A DNA stretch of 64,000 nucleotides from Oncomelania hupensis (GCA_036898135.1 CM072511.1:25082968-25146967); one strand, 5' to 3'; numbered from the stretch's first letter, positions 30,930 through 41,605 are shown. A program made the numbers and translations. Notes: a model not told the origin generated them from the letters alone.

Positions 30930-31191
30930 AAATTCCGATGATATGGCCACGTCCCAGAGCATCAGGCCTTACAAAGACCATCCTGCAAGACACGGTGCAA
31001 TGAGGCAGAAGAAGAGGGAGACAGAAAAAAGACTTGGGAGGACAACATTCGAGAATGGACTGGCTTGACACTGAGCGAAGCCATGAGGGTTGCTGAGGAC
31101 AGAGAAAGATGGAGTACGCTGGTTAAATGATCATCTGTGGTGCCCCAACGACCTTAGAGTTAGGGAATAGGATAGGATAGGATAGGATAGG
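30930..31191 (+). repeat. 262-bp family B LINE fragment with TSD
   Basis: Only the extreme 3' end of family B, with a pure (GGATA)n tail. The target duplication AAGTCAACATT is at 30919-30929 and 31192-31202. It lies about 25 bp upstream of a host exon acceptor. Confidence 0.9.
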
Positions 31192-31225
31192 AAGTCAACA
31201 TTGATTGTATCTATTTGTGTTTCAG

Positions 31226-31304
31226 AGAAGCTCGAGTGGTGACATTTCATACGCCTGTCAGGCCAGCTGCGACTTTCTCATGCAAGCCTATTGGGAGGAG
31301 AAAG
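31226..31304 (+). CDS. Host gene exon: end of cysteine block
   Basis: Acceptor TTTGTGTTTCAG, donor GTATGC, 79 nt, entering in phase 0 and leaving in phase 1. Codes for a segment containing YACQASCDFLMQAYWEEK, the third CxxxC pair, followed by a hydrophobic-aromatic stretch. The order C-x3-C then FL resembles the anosmin-1 sequence just before its WAP domain. The next exon continues in phase 1 directly into Fn3-like sequence. The intron before it, 16846-31225, contains both Gmr1-like retrotransposons. Confidence 0.6.
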
Positions 31305-31559
31305 GTATGCTTTTCAGTTGTAGTGGTAGTGGTGGTGTGTGCTAATATGTGTGTGTGTGTGAGGGGACGGGTATGGAGAGGGACTGAGAAAGAGAAAACA
31401 AGATGGCAAGTGTAGTCATTCAAATGTATTTCCAGACACCCACACATGTACACACACATAACTGCAATTCAGCACCTTTAATAACGTTAATTTCATGGGC
31501 TTGAAATCCTACAGAGGCTAATTAAAACCGTGGACTGATTGGGGCACTATCAGAACTAT

Positions 31560-31760
31560 CTGGAAGCAACAAAACTAATTGTTTCAGCCAGTTTTGAGAT
31601 AAAGTGCAAATCTTTTTTATAACATAATTGACTTCAGCGACCTTGACCTTTGAATTAACCAAAAAATGCGAAGATGAATTCCACAAAAGGCTGAGTGTTG
31701 GTAAAATTATCTGTTAAAATGGCTCGACATTTGAATCGTTCTGATTCCCGACAATATTAA
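31560..31760 (-). repeat. Family H repeat, inverse copy
   Basis: Reverse complement contains GTCGGGAATCAGAACGATTC and other family H phrases. It lies in the short intron between two host exons. Confidence 0.55.
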
Positions 31761-31991
31761 AGCGTTTCCAGGTATGTTAAGAAATTCAACAAGCGTTTGG
31801 GAATGGCGATGGTCGTTGTGGTAGTTGTGGGGACATTAATTTTAAAACGTGAGAACAGAGAATTGAGAAAAAAAAGTGCTTGGTTAACATAGAGCTGTGG
31901 GATCATAAAGGCGACCCCTGTTCCATTTATTTTCATCATGAATAAAACTGAATAAAACTTAAGACTGCATTTCGCGTCTCTGTTTTCACAG

Positions 31992-32311
31992 AAGACCGCC
32001 CTGGGCACCCGTCAGTAGCTATAAATCTGCTCAAAGTGACCGGCCACAATCCTGTTCTGAGTAAACCCACCATCATCTGTTGCTACACCCAGCTCGCCTC
32101 CCACGACGACTTCCAACACTCCCCCAAGTCGCAGGTGCGCCTCCAATGGAATGTGCGTGACGTCACCAGTACGACTACGTCACTTCCGCTAACGTTCATT
32201 TTGGCGATGAAGCACTGTGGTGGGGGGGAGAGCACTGTTGTTGGTGGTGTTGGTGGCGAGAGCGATGTAACCTGCGACGACAACTCAAAATGGCTTCTGA
32301 TCTCTCAGCCG
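31992..32311 (+). CDS. Host gene exon: first Fn3-like domain, N-terminal strands
   Basis: Acceptor TGTTTTCACAG, donor GTGAGT, 320 nt, phase 1 in and phase 0 out, open throughout in that phase. It starts with EDRPGHPSVAINLLKVTG and includes the strand QVRLQWNV, a typical beta-strand with the conserved Trp of fibronectin type III domains. A glycine-rich loop follows (GGGESTVVGGVGGES), with paired cysteines (C...C) around it, and the exon ends in WLLISQP. The domain is completed by the next exon. It is longer than a standard Fn3 half because of an inserted glycine-rich loop. Confidence 0.7.
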
Positions 32312-32347
32312 GTGAGTATGAAGGTGGTATAGCGTAGAAACAGAAAA

Positions 32348-32434
<87 letters not shown>

Positions 32435-32478
32435 GTTGATGATGATGATGATGATGACGACGACGATGATGATGAACT
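32348..32478. repeat. (GAT)n microsatellite
   Basis: About 130 bp of GAT with a few interruptions, 36 bp after a host exon donor. Confidence 0.95.
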
Positions 32479-32604
32479 ACATCCTTTGAAGTTCATAATA
32501 ACTTCCGAGCTTCATGCATAACTCTGTCTCTCTCTATCTCTTTCTCTCTTTCTTCCTAATAAAAAATCTTTATCCCTAATGAAAAAAAGTTTCAAAAATG
32601 TTTC

Positions 32605-32607
32605 AAA

Positions 32608-32683
<76 letters not shown>

Positions 32684-32714
32684 TCTCCCAACATGGTTCC
32701 TTCAGCGGCTCAAA

Positions 32715-32787
<73 letters not shown>

Positions 32788-32815
32788 CTCCCAACATGGT
32801 TCCTTCAGCGGCTGT
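32605..32815. repeat. Tandemly duplicated (CT)n block
   Basis: Two units, each a CT tract of about 70-80 bp followed by TATCTCCCAACATGGTTCCT and CAGCGGCT, in direct tandem. The duplication includes unique sequence, so it is more than slippage. Confidence 0.9.
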
Positions 32816-32895
32816 ATTGGAATCTTGGAAGGTATCAATTAACTGAAGAGCGAGACCGTCAAAATTAAAAGTTCGTCATTTTAATTCATCTCCAG

Positions 32896-33025
32896 ACCAA
32901 CTTCAGCGTGGTTCCGGTCCAGAACTTGGAGCCGAACGCCACTTACAGGATAAAAGTTTTGGCAGTCCACAGTTCAGGGTTTATACGTGGGGCAATGGTT
33001 TCCGATCCGGTCACTACACCTCCGG
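32896..33025 (+). CDS. Host gene exon: first Fn3-like domain, C-terminal strands
   Basis: Acceptor TCATCTCCAG, donor GTGAGT, 130 nt, phase 0 in and phase 1 out. It encodes NFSVVPVQNLEPNATYRIKV and continues LAVHSSGFIRG...SDPVTTPP. This is the diagnostic end of an Fn3 domain: L-x-P-x-x-x-Y-x-(I/V)-x-V followed by a turn and a final strand ending in TPP. Two N-x-S/T sites suggest glycosylation of an extracellular domain. The intron before it contains two (CT)n tracts. Confidence 0.75.
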
Positions 33026-33874
33026 GTGAGTTTGATTTCCTTCCCCCACACCTCCTTCTTCCCCTTCCCTCCATCTTCATCCTCATCCCCTGGCCTCCCC
33101 CTTCTACCCTATGTTAAGTATGTCCAGCGACTTGAGCAACTTTTGAGCCGGAAATGCGCTATAGTACAACGAAGTAAGGTATGGCGGTTTTGGTGAAGGG
33201 TAGTGAATTTTCAGCCTAAAAGCATACTTATGCCAAACGAGTGACGTCATCATTGGGACATCTTTTTTTTTTACTGCGTGTTTTTATTTTTATTTTAAAA
33301 ATACTTTTACGAATAACGAATCTTTATTGTCCCCATTTGCACAAGGATATTTGTGTGTGATGCACAGTAACTGTTAACATATTAAGAAGACAACACAAAG
33401 GTTAGCGTACATGTATACAATAAAGAAACGGTAGCGGATATTAGAACACCTTAATGCATTTTAAAAAAAATCTTAAGACTATAACTGCCATTTTCTCAAT
33501 TATTCACGCTTTCTCATGACCATGGTAATCCTTGCACATTCATTCTTATCCACGCACCGACTCATCCCACACACACCCTTAATACATTTAAAGGGCTCAC
33601 TGTATACACATTACGCACTTCCACTGTCAACGCTATGTCAACATTGTTGTTTCCCTTCACTAACTGCAGGGGAGTGGAGATTTTACATACATTATAAGAA
33701 AATAAGTAACAACCAATAGGCTACTGAGCAAATTAAAATTAATGGTGTTACATGGACACTATACACATGACTAGTTGTAAGGCTTAGAGCGAAACTGGGG
33801 ACCAATAGGTCTATTCCTTAAATAGGCCTATTCGGTGCTAGTTAGAGTTGCCTCTCTTGGTTTGTAGAACAAAG
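33026..33874. other. Intron with CR1/L2-like LINE end
   Basis: Includes an inverse LINE-end-like segment at 33300-33430 (CGAATCTTTATTGTCCCCATT). No other exon or RNA is recognised. Confidence 0.4.
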
Positions 33875-34069
33875 ATGGCGACTCGACTATATTCTGCCTT
33901 GTGCAAAAAAAATGCAGATAGTATAGCATGTGCATGGGGAACATGCAAAACTGACTCCATATATCCTAAAATATGTACAAGGATAAAGTTTATTCCATTT
34001 TTTAAATCTGGAAAGCATAATAATTATCATCTAGATCCATGCCTGAAGTGGATCAAGGCATGCGGATGA
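33875..34069 (+). pseudogene. THAP-like zinc-finger pseudogene fragment
   Basis: Starts ATG in a Kozak-like AAGATGGCG context and runs 64 codons to TGA. The peptide has SIACAWGTCKTDS near the start, then IKFIPFFKSGK and CLKWIKACG, the spacing (C-x4-C, then FIPF and a W-I-x-A-C helix) seen in THAP-type or related DNA-binding zinc domains of transposase origin. The stop falls where such domains usually continue with an Arg (CGA to TGA would explain it), and a second in-frame stop follows. It is probably a fragment of a transposon-derived or retrocopied gene in the intron, not a host exon. Confidence 0.4.
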
Positions 34070-34439
34070 CCGGCCTAACAACTGAGCGTTACAATTTATT
34101 TATTTATTTATTTATTTATTTATTCGTTTTGTTTTGTAACAGCGAGAAAACCATCAAATGCTGGACACACATTTGCAGCAAAGTCGGCGTTAATCTTTAG
34201 CAAGGTATTTATGGAAGCATAAAAGTACATGGAAATGATACTTGATGATTCGTATTCGATTCTTCCTTGATCCATACACTCTATTAACAGTAACACAGCT
34301 CAGTTCATGTTACTTTTTCAGTTGCGAGTTTAGTTTGGATTTTCCTAATCCCATTAATTTCATTTAATAAAAGATAAAATCAGACTAAATTACACGATTC
34401 AGTTCTGAACTATGACCGTGATTATCGGCTTCCTGTCGA
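34070..34439. other. Intronic, (TTTA)n and AT-rich
   Basis: (TTTA)n near 34098-34125, then AT-rich sequence without recognised features. Confidence 0.4.
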
Positions 34440-34742
34440 AACGCGGGATAGCTCAGTTGGTAAGTGGCAAGCTCGTGTTACAAAGGTTGCGGGTTCGATT
34501 CCATGTGGCTAGGACATAAACATTCGCTGTGAGTACTGGCCACCTTACTGTTGCTGTTAGTGTGAGGTTACAGGGTTGTTTCAGTGTGTAGTTTTCCCGT
34601 CTGCTCCATCCCGGTCGCCTAGGATTGTGCTCAGTCGTCTGAGACAGCCAGTGGGCGCATCGGGCGGCACGAGTTAATTACTGCCTTGAGCAGCTCTTGA
34701 TCTCAAAAAGCGCTATATAAGAATGATAAATAATTATAAAAA
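34440..34742 (+). mobile_element. tRNA-derived SINE (AAGCGCTATATAA family)
   Basis: The head has an A box (GATAGCTCAGTTGGTAAG) and B box (GGGTTCGATTCC) spaced as in a tRNA. The body contains CGCCTAGGATTGTGCTCAG and GCCTTGAGCAGCTCTTGA, and the end is AAAAAGCGCTATATAAGAA followed by an AT-rich tail. Related 3' parts occur at 10425-10600 and 59905-60025. Confidence 0.75.
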
Positions 34743-34759
34743 ATTACATTATATCCCCG

Positions 34760-34866
34760 ACCCCTCTCTTATTCCATATCCTCTCCCCTCCCCTCCACAA
34801 CCCCCATCCTGTTCTCATGACTTATACTCCAGTCGGTTTTTGTTCACGCTTCTTATTATTTACTAG
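34760..34866 (+). repeat. Family C repeat, part 1 (copy 1)
   Basis: Matches 41000-41105 almost base for base (CACAACCCCCATCCTGTTCTC and onward). In the other copy the sequence continues directly to TTGTCAGTCTTTTGGGATCTG, which here is found only at 37826, so about 2.96 kb separates the two halves. Confidence 0.8.
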
Positions 34867-34879
34867 TGGTTTTGTACCC

Positions 34880-35060
34880 TGGGTACCCCTCCACCCCCCT
34901 GATATCTCCCCGTCCCCCTCCCCATGATGGCTCACCATACCCCCTTAATACCTCCCCGAACCCACTTGATACCTCCCCATACTCCCTTGATACCTTCCGT
35001 ACCCCCCTTGTAACCTACCTGTACCCTCCTTGATACTTCCCCGTTGATCGTTTCGCAGGT
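34880..35060. repeat. Pyrimidine-rich minisatellite
   Basis: Degenerate units of about 20 bp resembling CTTGATACCTCCCCATACCC. It resumes at 36410-36515 after the nested insertion, so it is the target into which that insertion went. Confidence 0.7.
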
Positions 35061-35079
35061 ATGGATGAAAGGAATAGAC

Positions 35080-35272
35080 GTTGTTTGTAGATTATAGTCA
35101 CACGACACTTTCGCATATAGGTGACTACTGGACCGATTTATACTGACACCAGCGGGCCAGTTGTTGGTAAAGGGGAAAATAATATGATCACACGTTGACC
35201 AATCCGGGATTCGAACCAGCGACCTTTCGGTTACTAGCAAGACGCTCTTACCAACTGAGCTACCCGGCCCCC
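35080..35272 (-). mobile_element. tRNA-derived SINE (family S1), copy 2
   Basis: 193 bp, nearly identical to 26679-26889 including A and B boxes, but with a shorter CAA tail. The target duplication GATGAAAGGAATAGAC is at 35064-35079 and 35273-35288. Confidence 0.9.
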
Positions 35273-35289
35273 GATGAAAGGAATAGACC

Positions 35290-36395
35290 GTTCGTTCGTT
35301 CGTTCGTTGAGTAGATTTACGTCCCCGGACACATGAGCGTAAAGGGGACGAGGTGTTGATGGTCAGTAGGAGTAGTTTGCCTATTCGGCCGTGATGTAGA
35401 AGACAAAGAAGAACGTTGCGTAAATCGCTGGTTGATGGTGTTGACTAGTAGATCTTGTTGAAGTGCCAACTCGCTGGCAATAAAGGGTGGCCGAAGAATC
35501 GCTCGACGTAGAGGTGAGGTGGAATCCAGGTGATCCCAGTAGGACGTTGGCGACCGAAGGGGTCCGTGGCGTTGCAAGCAACTTTTAGCTCCAGAGGCGC
35601 CACCCTCTCAGGAGACCAACGGCGCCGCGGTGAAGTGGGAGGGCCGGTGGAGAGAAGCACGCTGTTACAGTGAGGGCAGAAGGCAGCAAGAAGGCAGGCG
35701 CGGAGTCCCGGCGGTGAAGACCTGTAGTCCGGGGGCGCCACCCCCCACGGGAGGTCACGCGTCGCCCAGTAGTAGTGAAAGAAGGAGAGGGCTGCCGTGG
35801 GTACGGACGGACGGAAGACTGACAAGGAGGGCCCTTCCAAGCAGAACAGCCGGCGGCCGACGAACGGAGCCCAGAAGCTAAGAAAATGAAGGTTGGTAGT
35901 TGAGGTGGAAGGTCGACTCGGAATCTCCCACGGCGTGAGACGGCTTTGAAATCAGTCAGCACGCGACGGCTTGGTTTCCCACGCCAAACCGAAGGGGCGA
36001 CATCATCTCGGCCGACGTAAGCTGTGGGACTGATCGTCTTCCGTGAGCAGGTGTGGGCAAGCAAGCCTCAAGCCGCCGCAATGGTGGAAAACGCGGATCG
36101 GCGAGGCATACATGATGGGCAGGCCGCCGTAGTGGAAAATGCAGGCAAGCGATGGAGGGAAAAAGGTGCCCAACACCTCGGCGAATGGTAAATGCCGGAG
36201 CTCGTGCTCACGCTGACTTATCTCCTCTCTCTGGGGTTGATGCCCAACAGCCGCGTTGATCAGACGCCCTGAAGCAGCCAAACCGCCGCCAAGTCAGCGC
36301 TCCCCCTGCCGAGGACTTGCGGAGCAAAAATGCTCGACGCACTCCAGTCTGAAGAGCAGAGATACTCGATGCGCTCCAGCCGAGAGCGCGGAGCC
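35290..36395 (-). mobile_element. 1.1-kb GC-rich retroposon of unknown family
   Basis: Bounded by GAAAGGAATAGACC at 35276-35289 and 36396-36409. The left end is (TTCG)n, which on the minus strand is a 3' tail of (CGAA)n repeats preceded by TTACGCTCATGTGTCCGGG. It is GC-rich unlike its surroundings. Minus-strand frames of up to 159 codons (36064-35585) are Arg/Pro/Ser-rich with no motif I know, and may be compositional. The tail plus a 14-bp duplication indicates non-LTR retroposition; it could be a large SINE, a LINE end or a retrocopy. Confidence 0.75.
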
Positions 36396-36516
36396 GAAAG
36401 GAATAGACCATCACCATACCCCCTTATATACCCGTATCCCCGTTATGCCTACCCATGCCCCTTTAAACATACCCGTAGCCCCCTTTTACCTACACGTACC
36501 ACCCCATCCCGATCCT

Positions 36517-36518
<2 letters not shown>

Positions 36519-36590
<72 letters not shown>

Positions 36591-36657
36591 TTGAATATAG
36601 AATAATAGAAATCATAAAAAAACACCAAGGTTTTAAAAGAAAATTTGATATAAGATC

Positions 36658-36710
<53 letters not shown>

Positions 36711-36773
36711 TTGAATATAGAATAATAGAAATCATAAAAAACACCAAGGTTTTAAAAGAAAATTTGATATAAG

Positions 36774-36829
<56 letters not shown>

Positions 36830-36837
36830 TTTTTAGT

Positions 36838-36925
<88 letters not shown>
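36519..36925. repeat. Duplicated (AAT)n blocks
   Basis: Four AAT tracts. The first two are each followed by the same 70-bp unique segment (TTGAATATAGAATAATAGAA through GAAAATTTGATATAAGAT), a tandem duplication of about 120 bp. Confidence 0.9.
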
Positions 36926-36926
<1 letters not shown>

Positions 36927-37009
36927 GTTAAAAGTAAAAAGCCTAAATTAAACAGAAAAATATCCATATTGTAGAGTTTTTTTTTATAAAAACATTTTGA
37001 AAAAATATG

Positions 37010-37090
37010 GCCCGCGGGAAATTCGAACTTGGGTCTCCTGCACGGTATGCGAATGTCTTACTAAATCAGCCACCAAAGTTTCGTATAAAG
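37010..37090 (-). pseudogene. Degenerate tRNA-like sequence
   Basis: On the minus strand a B-box-like GTTCGAATTTCC and an A-box-like TGGCTGATTTAGTAAG are spaced as in a tRNA, but the stems do not pair. Probably an old SINE head. Confidence 0.35.
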
Positions 37091-37343
37091 ATCATCAATT
37101 TTTTGGTCTATATGGGAAAACATGCTGAAACCTCGAATGGATTTTTAATTAATCAAATTTAATTAGTTAAACACAAAATTTTGTAAGATTGGTGACATGA
37201 GTGCAAAAGTGTTTTGAATGGAAATAAAACAAAATTTGCGGTATTACAGAACGGCACGTTCTTGACACGGCCGGGTTGAATCGGAAGCGCGCGGAATGAG
37301 GCTATTGCAGTTTGTGGACATTTTGATTATTTATTTATCTCAC

Positions 37344-37636
37344 GGGGTGTCGGATAGTGCAGTGGTTGGAGCACTCGCTACTGTGTCGAAAGTGAAGCAC
37401 CGTCCGGTGCGGTTAGCACTTGGATGGGTGACCGCTAAGGTGTGAAGCGACAAACAACAACGCCCCCAGTTGACTCAACTGTGATTGAGTACCTACTCTC
37501 TTGAGGGTGGGGAAGGTAAAGCAGCGAGGGAGAGAGTTGGGCATCACCCTCATTACGCTGGCCCAAGATAAGTGTGATCTCCAACATCACGCTCCCCTAC
37601 GGCCACAAGGCTATGGGACTACCTTTACCTTTTTTT
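37344..37636 (+). mobile_element. 5S rRNA-related SINE
   Basis: 293 bp bounded by TTTATTTATCTCAC at 37330-37343 and 37637-37650. Positions about 37385-37434 read AAGTGAAGCACCGTC then GGTTAGCACTTGGATGGGTG and ACCGC, matching the internal promoter region (A box, C box) of 5S rRNA. Upstream is a tRNA-like A-box string (TAGTGCAGTGGTTGGAGCAC). The body ends in GGGACTACCTTTACC and a T-run. This is the layout of 5S-headed (SINE3-type) elements. Confidence 0.8.
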
Positions 37637-37825
37637 TTTATTTATCTCACAAACGGTTAAACGCTCAGTAAGGAAATGTCGGCTATAACGATTTGGCGGG
37701 TTTTGAGCGCACAACAGGCCGATCCGCAGCGCCCGGCACCTGCCCAGATCAGCGTCCATACCGGACAAACTTTACAGTAGAGGCGAAGAAGGACTTCCGG
37801 CTAAGCAATTTATATATATAGATTG

Positions 37826-37928
37826 TCAGTCTTTTGGGATCTGTTGTTTTATTGTTTCTTCTTTTGCGTAATGACCTTGCCTCTCACTTGTTTGGCCTCT
37901 ATGCACATTGCATCGCGACGGGAACTTT

Positions 37929-38019
<91 letters not shown>

Positions 38020-38084
38020 CGACTGTGGTCTTTTAAAGCGCAGGACTCCATAAAACCAGTCATGCGCAATGCGCGCGAAGAATA
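37826..38084 (+). repeat. Family C repeat, parts 2 and 3 (copy 1), with (GAT)n
   Basis: TTGTCAGTCTTTTGGGATCTG, GCGTAATGACCTTGCCTCTC, then a (GAT)n tract (37930-38018) and AAGCGCAGGACTCCAT to GCGCGAAGAATA. Matches 41106-41157 and 41428-41670. Confidence 0.8.
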
Positions 38085-38660
38085 TTGCTTTAGGTCCAGC
38101 GGACTCTTCCGAGCCAAATCAGGACCAGAGAAGTGAAAGAGGGCTCACTCCTGATCCGCATAAAAGATCTGCCGAAACAACCCTAGTGATAACACCGAAG
38201 ACAATCTACCAGCCGGTCACTTTACAATAAAGACATCCCACGCAGGGACGCTGAGGCTATACTCTAATTTATGGAACACCCGTTTACAAAAACAAAATAG
38301 AATACAAACATCATTATACAATATCAACAAAACACATACATATAAAATGCCTACATTGCCAAATAATAACATCATAGGAAGCCCCAGTGACCATTTGGCA
38401 GAAAGTGTCAAATATTCCCAAGCTGATCCAACAGACCTCATGTACAAATGAGGAGTATTGTCCCGGAAGAGTTTTCAAGAAAAAAGGTAGGTGACTGGTC
38501 TAACAAAGAAGAAGACAGTATAGCAGATTGATAGAACAGAGTAGGAATGAGAAAGAAAAAAAGGAGAAAGACAGCGACAGTGGGAATTTAAAGCACTAAA
38601 TTTCCAGAAAGTAGGTATACTATTTATACTGCAACCCCCGACACCCCCACGGGGGGAATA
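38085..38660 (-). repeat. Family A retroposon, inverse copy
   Basis: Near full-length family A on the minus strand, inserted right after the family C end GCGCGAAGAATA. Confidence 0.75.
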
Positions 38661-39060
38661 TATAAAAAAAGAAGAAATAATAATATACATCGGAATCCAA
38701 CAAAGCGATAAGCATCACATTTACAAGACAGGAAGTTAGTTCATAGTTTGTTTTTTAAAAGCATCTGATTAACCGGTTTCATTCTTTGAAAGTCAATCCG
38801 AGACGATTCTCGACGGGGGCAGATGGATTAGCCTCAAAGAAGGTTCCCGAAAGGATTATGCAGTTTCGTACGTTCACGTACCAGCCTACGCATTCGCTCA
38901 CCAGTTCAAACTGCTTGCTCTTACAAACAAGGGAATTAACTCGAATGTTTGTTTGTTTGCTTGTTTGTTGATTTTCGCTTTCTTTAAACTTCGTATGTAA
39001 TTAGAGTGTACCTTTGATTCTAAAACAAAACTTATTTATGTCAAAGGTTTTGTCATTGGT

Positions 39061-39105
<45 letters not shown>

Positions 39106-39339
39106 TTTTTAACAAAGAAATCTACAAGAAAACATAATAAATAAAGGTAATAAATAAACACTGCGTTTACGGGATTCGAACGTAACAGGTGAACCCCTAA
39201 AACGACCCTAGCCTCCTAAAAATGCACGCAAGAGGAATTTTGCACCCGTTAGAGTCCAGCACATGTTATATTATACTTATTATATTCCAGTATATTTCTT
39301 TTTGAAAAGATGGGTTCGAGGTAGGGTGCTGCCTGTATG
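38661..39339. other. Intronic, (TTAT)n tract
   Basis: Contains (TTAT)n at 39059-39102. No exon was recognised. Confidence 0.4.
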
Positions 39340-39344
39340 CGGTT

Positions 39345-40838
39345 TGTGACGGTGGGTCTATTGTTGCTGGGCTCTGTACAATGGAATGCTATTACCCACT
39401 CGTCTTTCGTCTGCGGGGATCGGCTAGTTTAATCACCCTATGACTAATCTTAATACATTTATATGTTTGGCCCGATCTGTGTGCCGATGGGATTACAGAG
39501 ATATGATAGGGAGAAAAGTGTAAAGATTCACTGACACACTAGCTCTCGCACGGCTATGAAACATAGGTAGTCCAGCCAATTGTTAATAGTAAATATCACA
39601 CATTTATTTCCTCTACTCTATATCTAATTCTAAACACTATATTAACTTCAATGTCCAAAACGTAATACAACTAGGGTTAACTGAACAGTCCAAAGTTTAC
39701 TTCGTGTAGTTCGCTCCTTGATGGGTCTATGCTGCTATTGTTCTTGATATTTGCTACTGAGTCATCCTTGGGCTTTGTTCTGGTTTTGCCTAATGTTCGT
39801 TTTCATGAGAGTGGACTACCGCACAGTCCTTCTAGATCAGTGTTTGTGCACGTTTTCTGTGTCACTTAGCTGTATCGTTGAGGTGTGGTGATGGTGTCTC
39901 CTCCTTGTTTGTTGACTATTGGGCTATCTGAGCTCAGTGCTCGATGCTCCACTGCAGACCGAATGTCAGGGTTGGCTCTCAGTGGTCTATCTTCTGCCTC
40001 GGACCAAGCCTGCGCGTCTGCAAAACATAGGGGTGTGCAGAGCGTCTCACTGATGGCAGAAACAGCCCCCAGTTATCGCGTCCACTTATACAGATAAGAA
40101 ACGAACAATCTTCTACATCCGTTGTCCACTGGAATCTCCAACATACTTCTTACATATACATACATACACACACACACATGTATATACATCATGGCTAAAA
40201 TAAACACAGGGAGAAGTAATTACTAATATACACATTCTCCAGTACAGCCACTGGTCTGCAATAATACAAATAGGAGAACCAATAGTTGGTCAATGGGCGC
40301 TCCCTAGTGGTCTCGAAAACCGGTCGCTGGTCAGCCACGTGGTCAAGCAAAGTTTTTTCTAACATTCACAATTATAAAACATGGCAAGACTTCACAAGCA
40401 TAATCCAATAATCATATCAATAAATCGCTGTGAAACAAAAGATCGATCATTTACATTTTTGACAATGTCAGGCTATGGCTATATTGTGATGAATGAATTT
40501 CACTCGTCACCTGCGTAGTCTGCTGAGAGAGATCTTTCAGAGCGTGCATCCTTCTCGTGGGTGGTTTAGACAAAGACTGATCTTCCTTAACCCTGTGGTC
40601 AGCTTAAGCGTGCGAAATCCCATAATACCTTAGCACCCTCTAGCGGGGGTGACGGATATAGGTCAGCAGAATGAGGTCACTGCCTACCTTAGCGAAGAGT
40701 TAGCCTACCTATGCTTAGAACAATCTGACTTCTGGCTTCTGCTAGGCATCGACTTTAAGTTACAATTAACGCCAAAGCAGGAGGAACTATTTGAGGCGTG
40801 AAGCTTTAGTGCTGGGTTCAAACTAGCCTATTGTGACA
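39345..40838. repeat. Solo LTR, family G, copy 1
   Basis: 1,494 bp starting TGTGACGG and ending TGTGACA, bounded by CGGTT at 39340-39344 and 40839-40843. Diverged homologue of 50181-51744 in the same orientation. No internal retroelement domains are present, so it is a solo LTR left by recombination. Transcription direction was not determined. Confidence 0.8.
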
Positions 40839-40999
40839 CGGTTCAAGATTTATTCTTGGCGCCGTGGTCTAGACTACCTCCTACGTGGATGTCTTTAACT
40901 ATCATACCATGATATAGATCTCTAATAAAGGGACATTATAATGTATTTCATTTTGAATGGAATAGGATCAAATGAGGCTGCCTCCGGCGGCCTCTCTCC

Positions 41000-41157
41000 C
41001 AGACCCCTTTCTTATTCCATATTCTTCCCCCTCCCCTCCACAACCCCCATCCTGTTCTCATGACTTATACTCCAGTCGGTTTTTGTTCACGCTTCTTATT
41101 ATTTATTGTCAGTCTTTTGGGATCTGTTCTTTTATTGTTTTTTTCTTTTTGCGTAAT
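41000..41157 (+). repeat. Family C repeat, parts 1 and 2 (copy 2)
   Basis: Same as 34760-34866 plus 37826-37872 but without the 2.96-kb interruption; serves as the empty site. Confidence 0.8.
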
Positions 41158-41270
41158 GGTACTGGAGACAGTCAATACAAAATTTTCCAAAATAAAAATT
41201 TTATTTCCGTCTTCCAATAGCGATCTCCCTGCCTTTACACCACCTGTTTGAGTGCTGGATGTGTATTTGT

Positions 41271-41301
<31 letters not shown>

Positions 41302-41390
41302 GTGGATGAGACAGGTGAGCGTGTATGTTGGTACAGATCGCCTCACTTTAAGCCTGACTGATTTGGGGAAAGGCGCGTATATAGCATCCT

Positions 41391-41427
<37 letters not shown>
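41158..41427 (+). mobile_element. Short insertion with (ATT)n tail in family C
   Basis: Interrupts family C between GCGTAATG and AATGACCTTGCC; TAATG flanks both sides. It includes a TG tract (41273-41301) and ends GGCGCGTATATAGCATCC followed by (ATT)n, which looks like a SINE or LINE tail. Confidence 0.55.
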
Positions 41428-41435
<8 letters not shown>

Positions 41436-41534
41436 ACCTTGCCTCTCACTTGTTTGGTCTCTGTGCACATTACATCGCGACGGAAACTTTATAATGATGA
41501 TACCAATGATGATGATGATGATGGTGATGATGAA

Positions 41535-41605
<71 letters not shown>

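Noticed and set aside
35445..36064. Arg/Pro-rich minus-strand proteins of up to 159 residues
   Set aside because: Two overlapping long frames in GC-rich retroposon sequence, no motif, no conservation evidence; more likely compositional.
37385..37434. 5S rRNA gene
   Set aside because: Only the internal promoter half matches; it lies within a short retroposon with target duplication.
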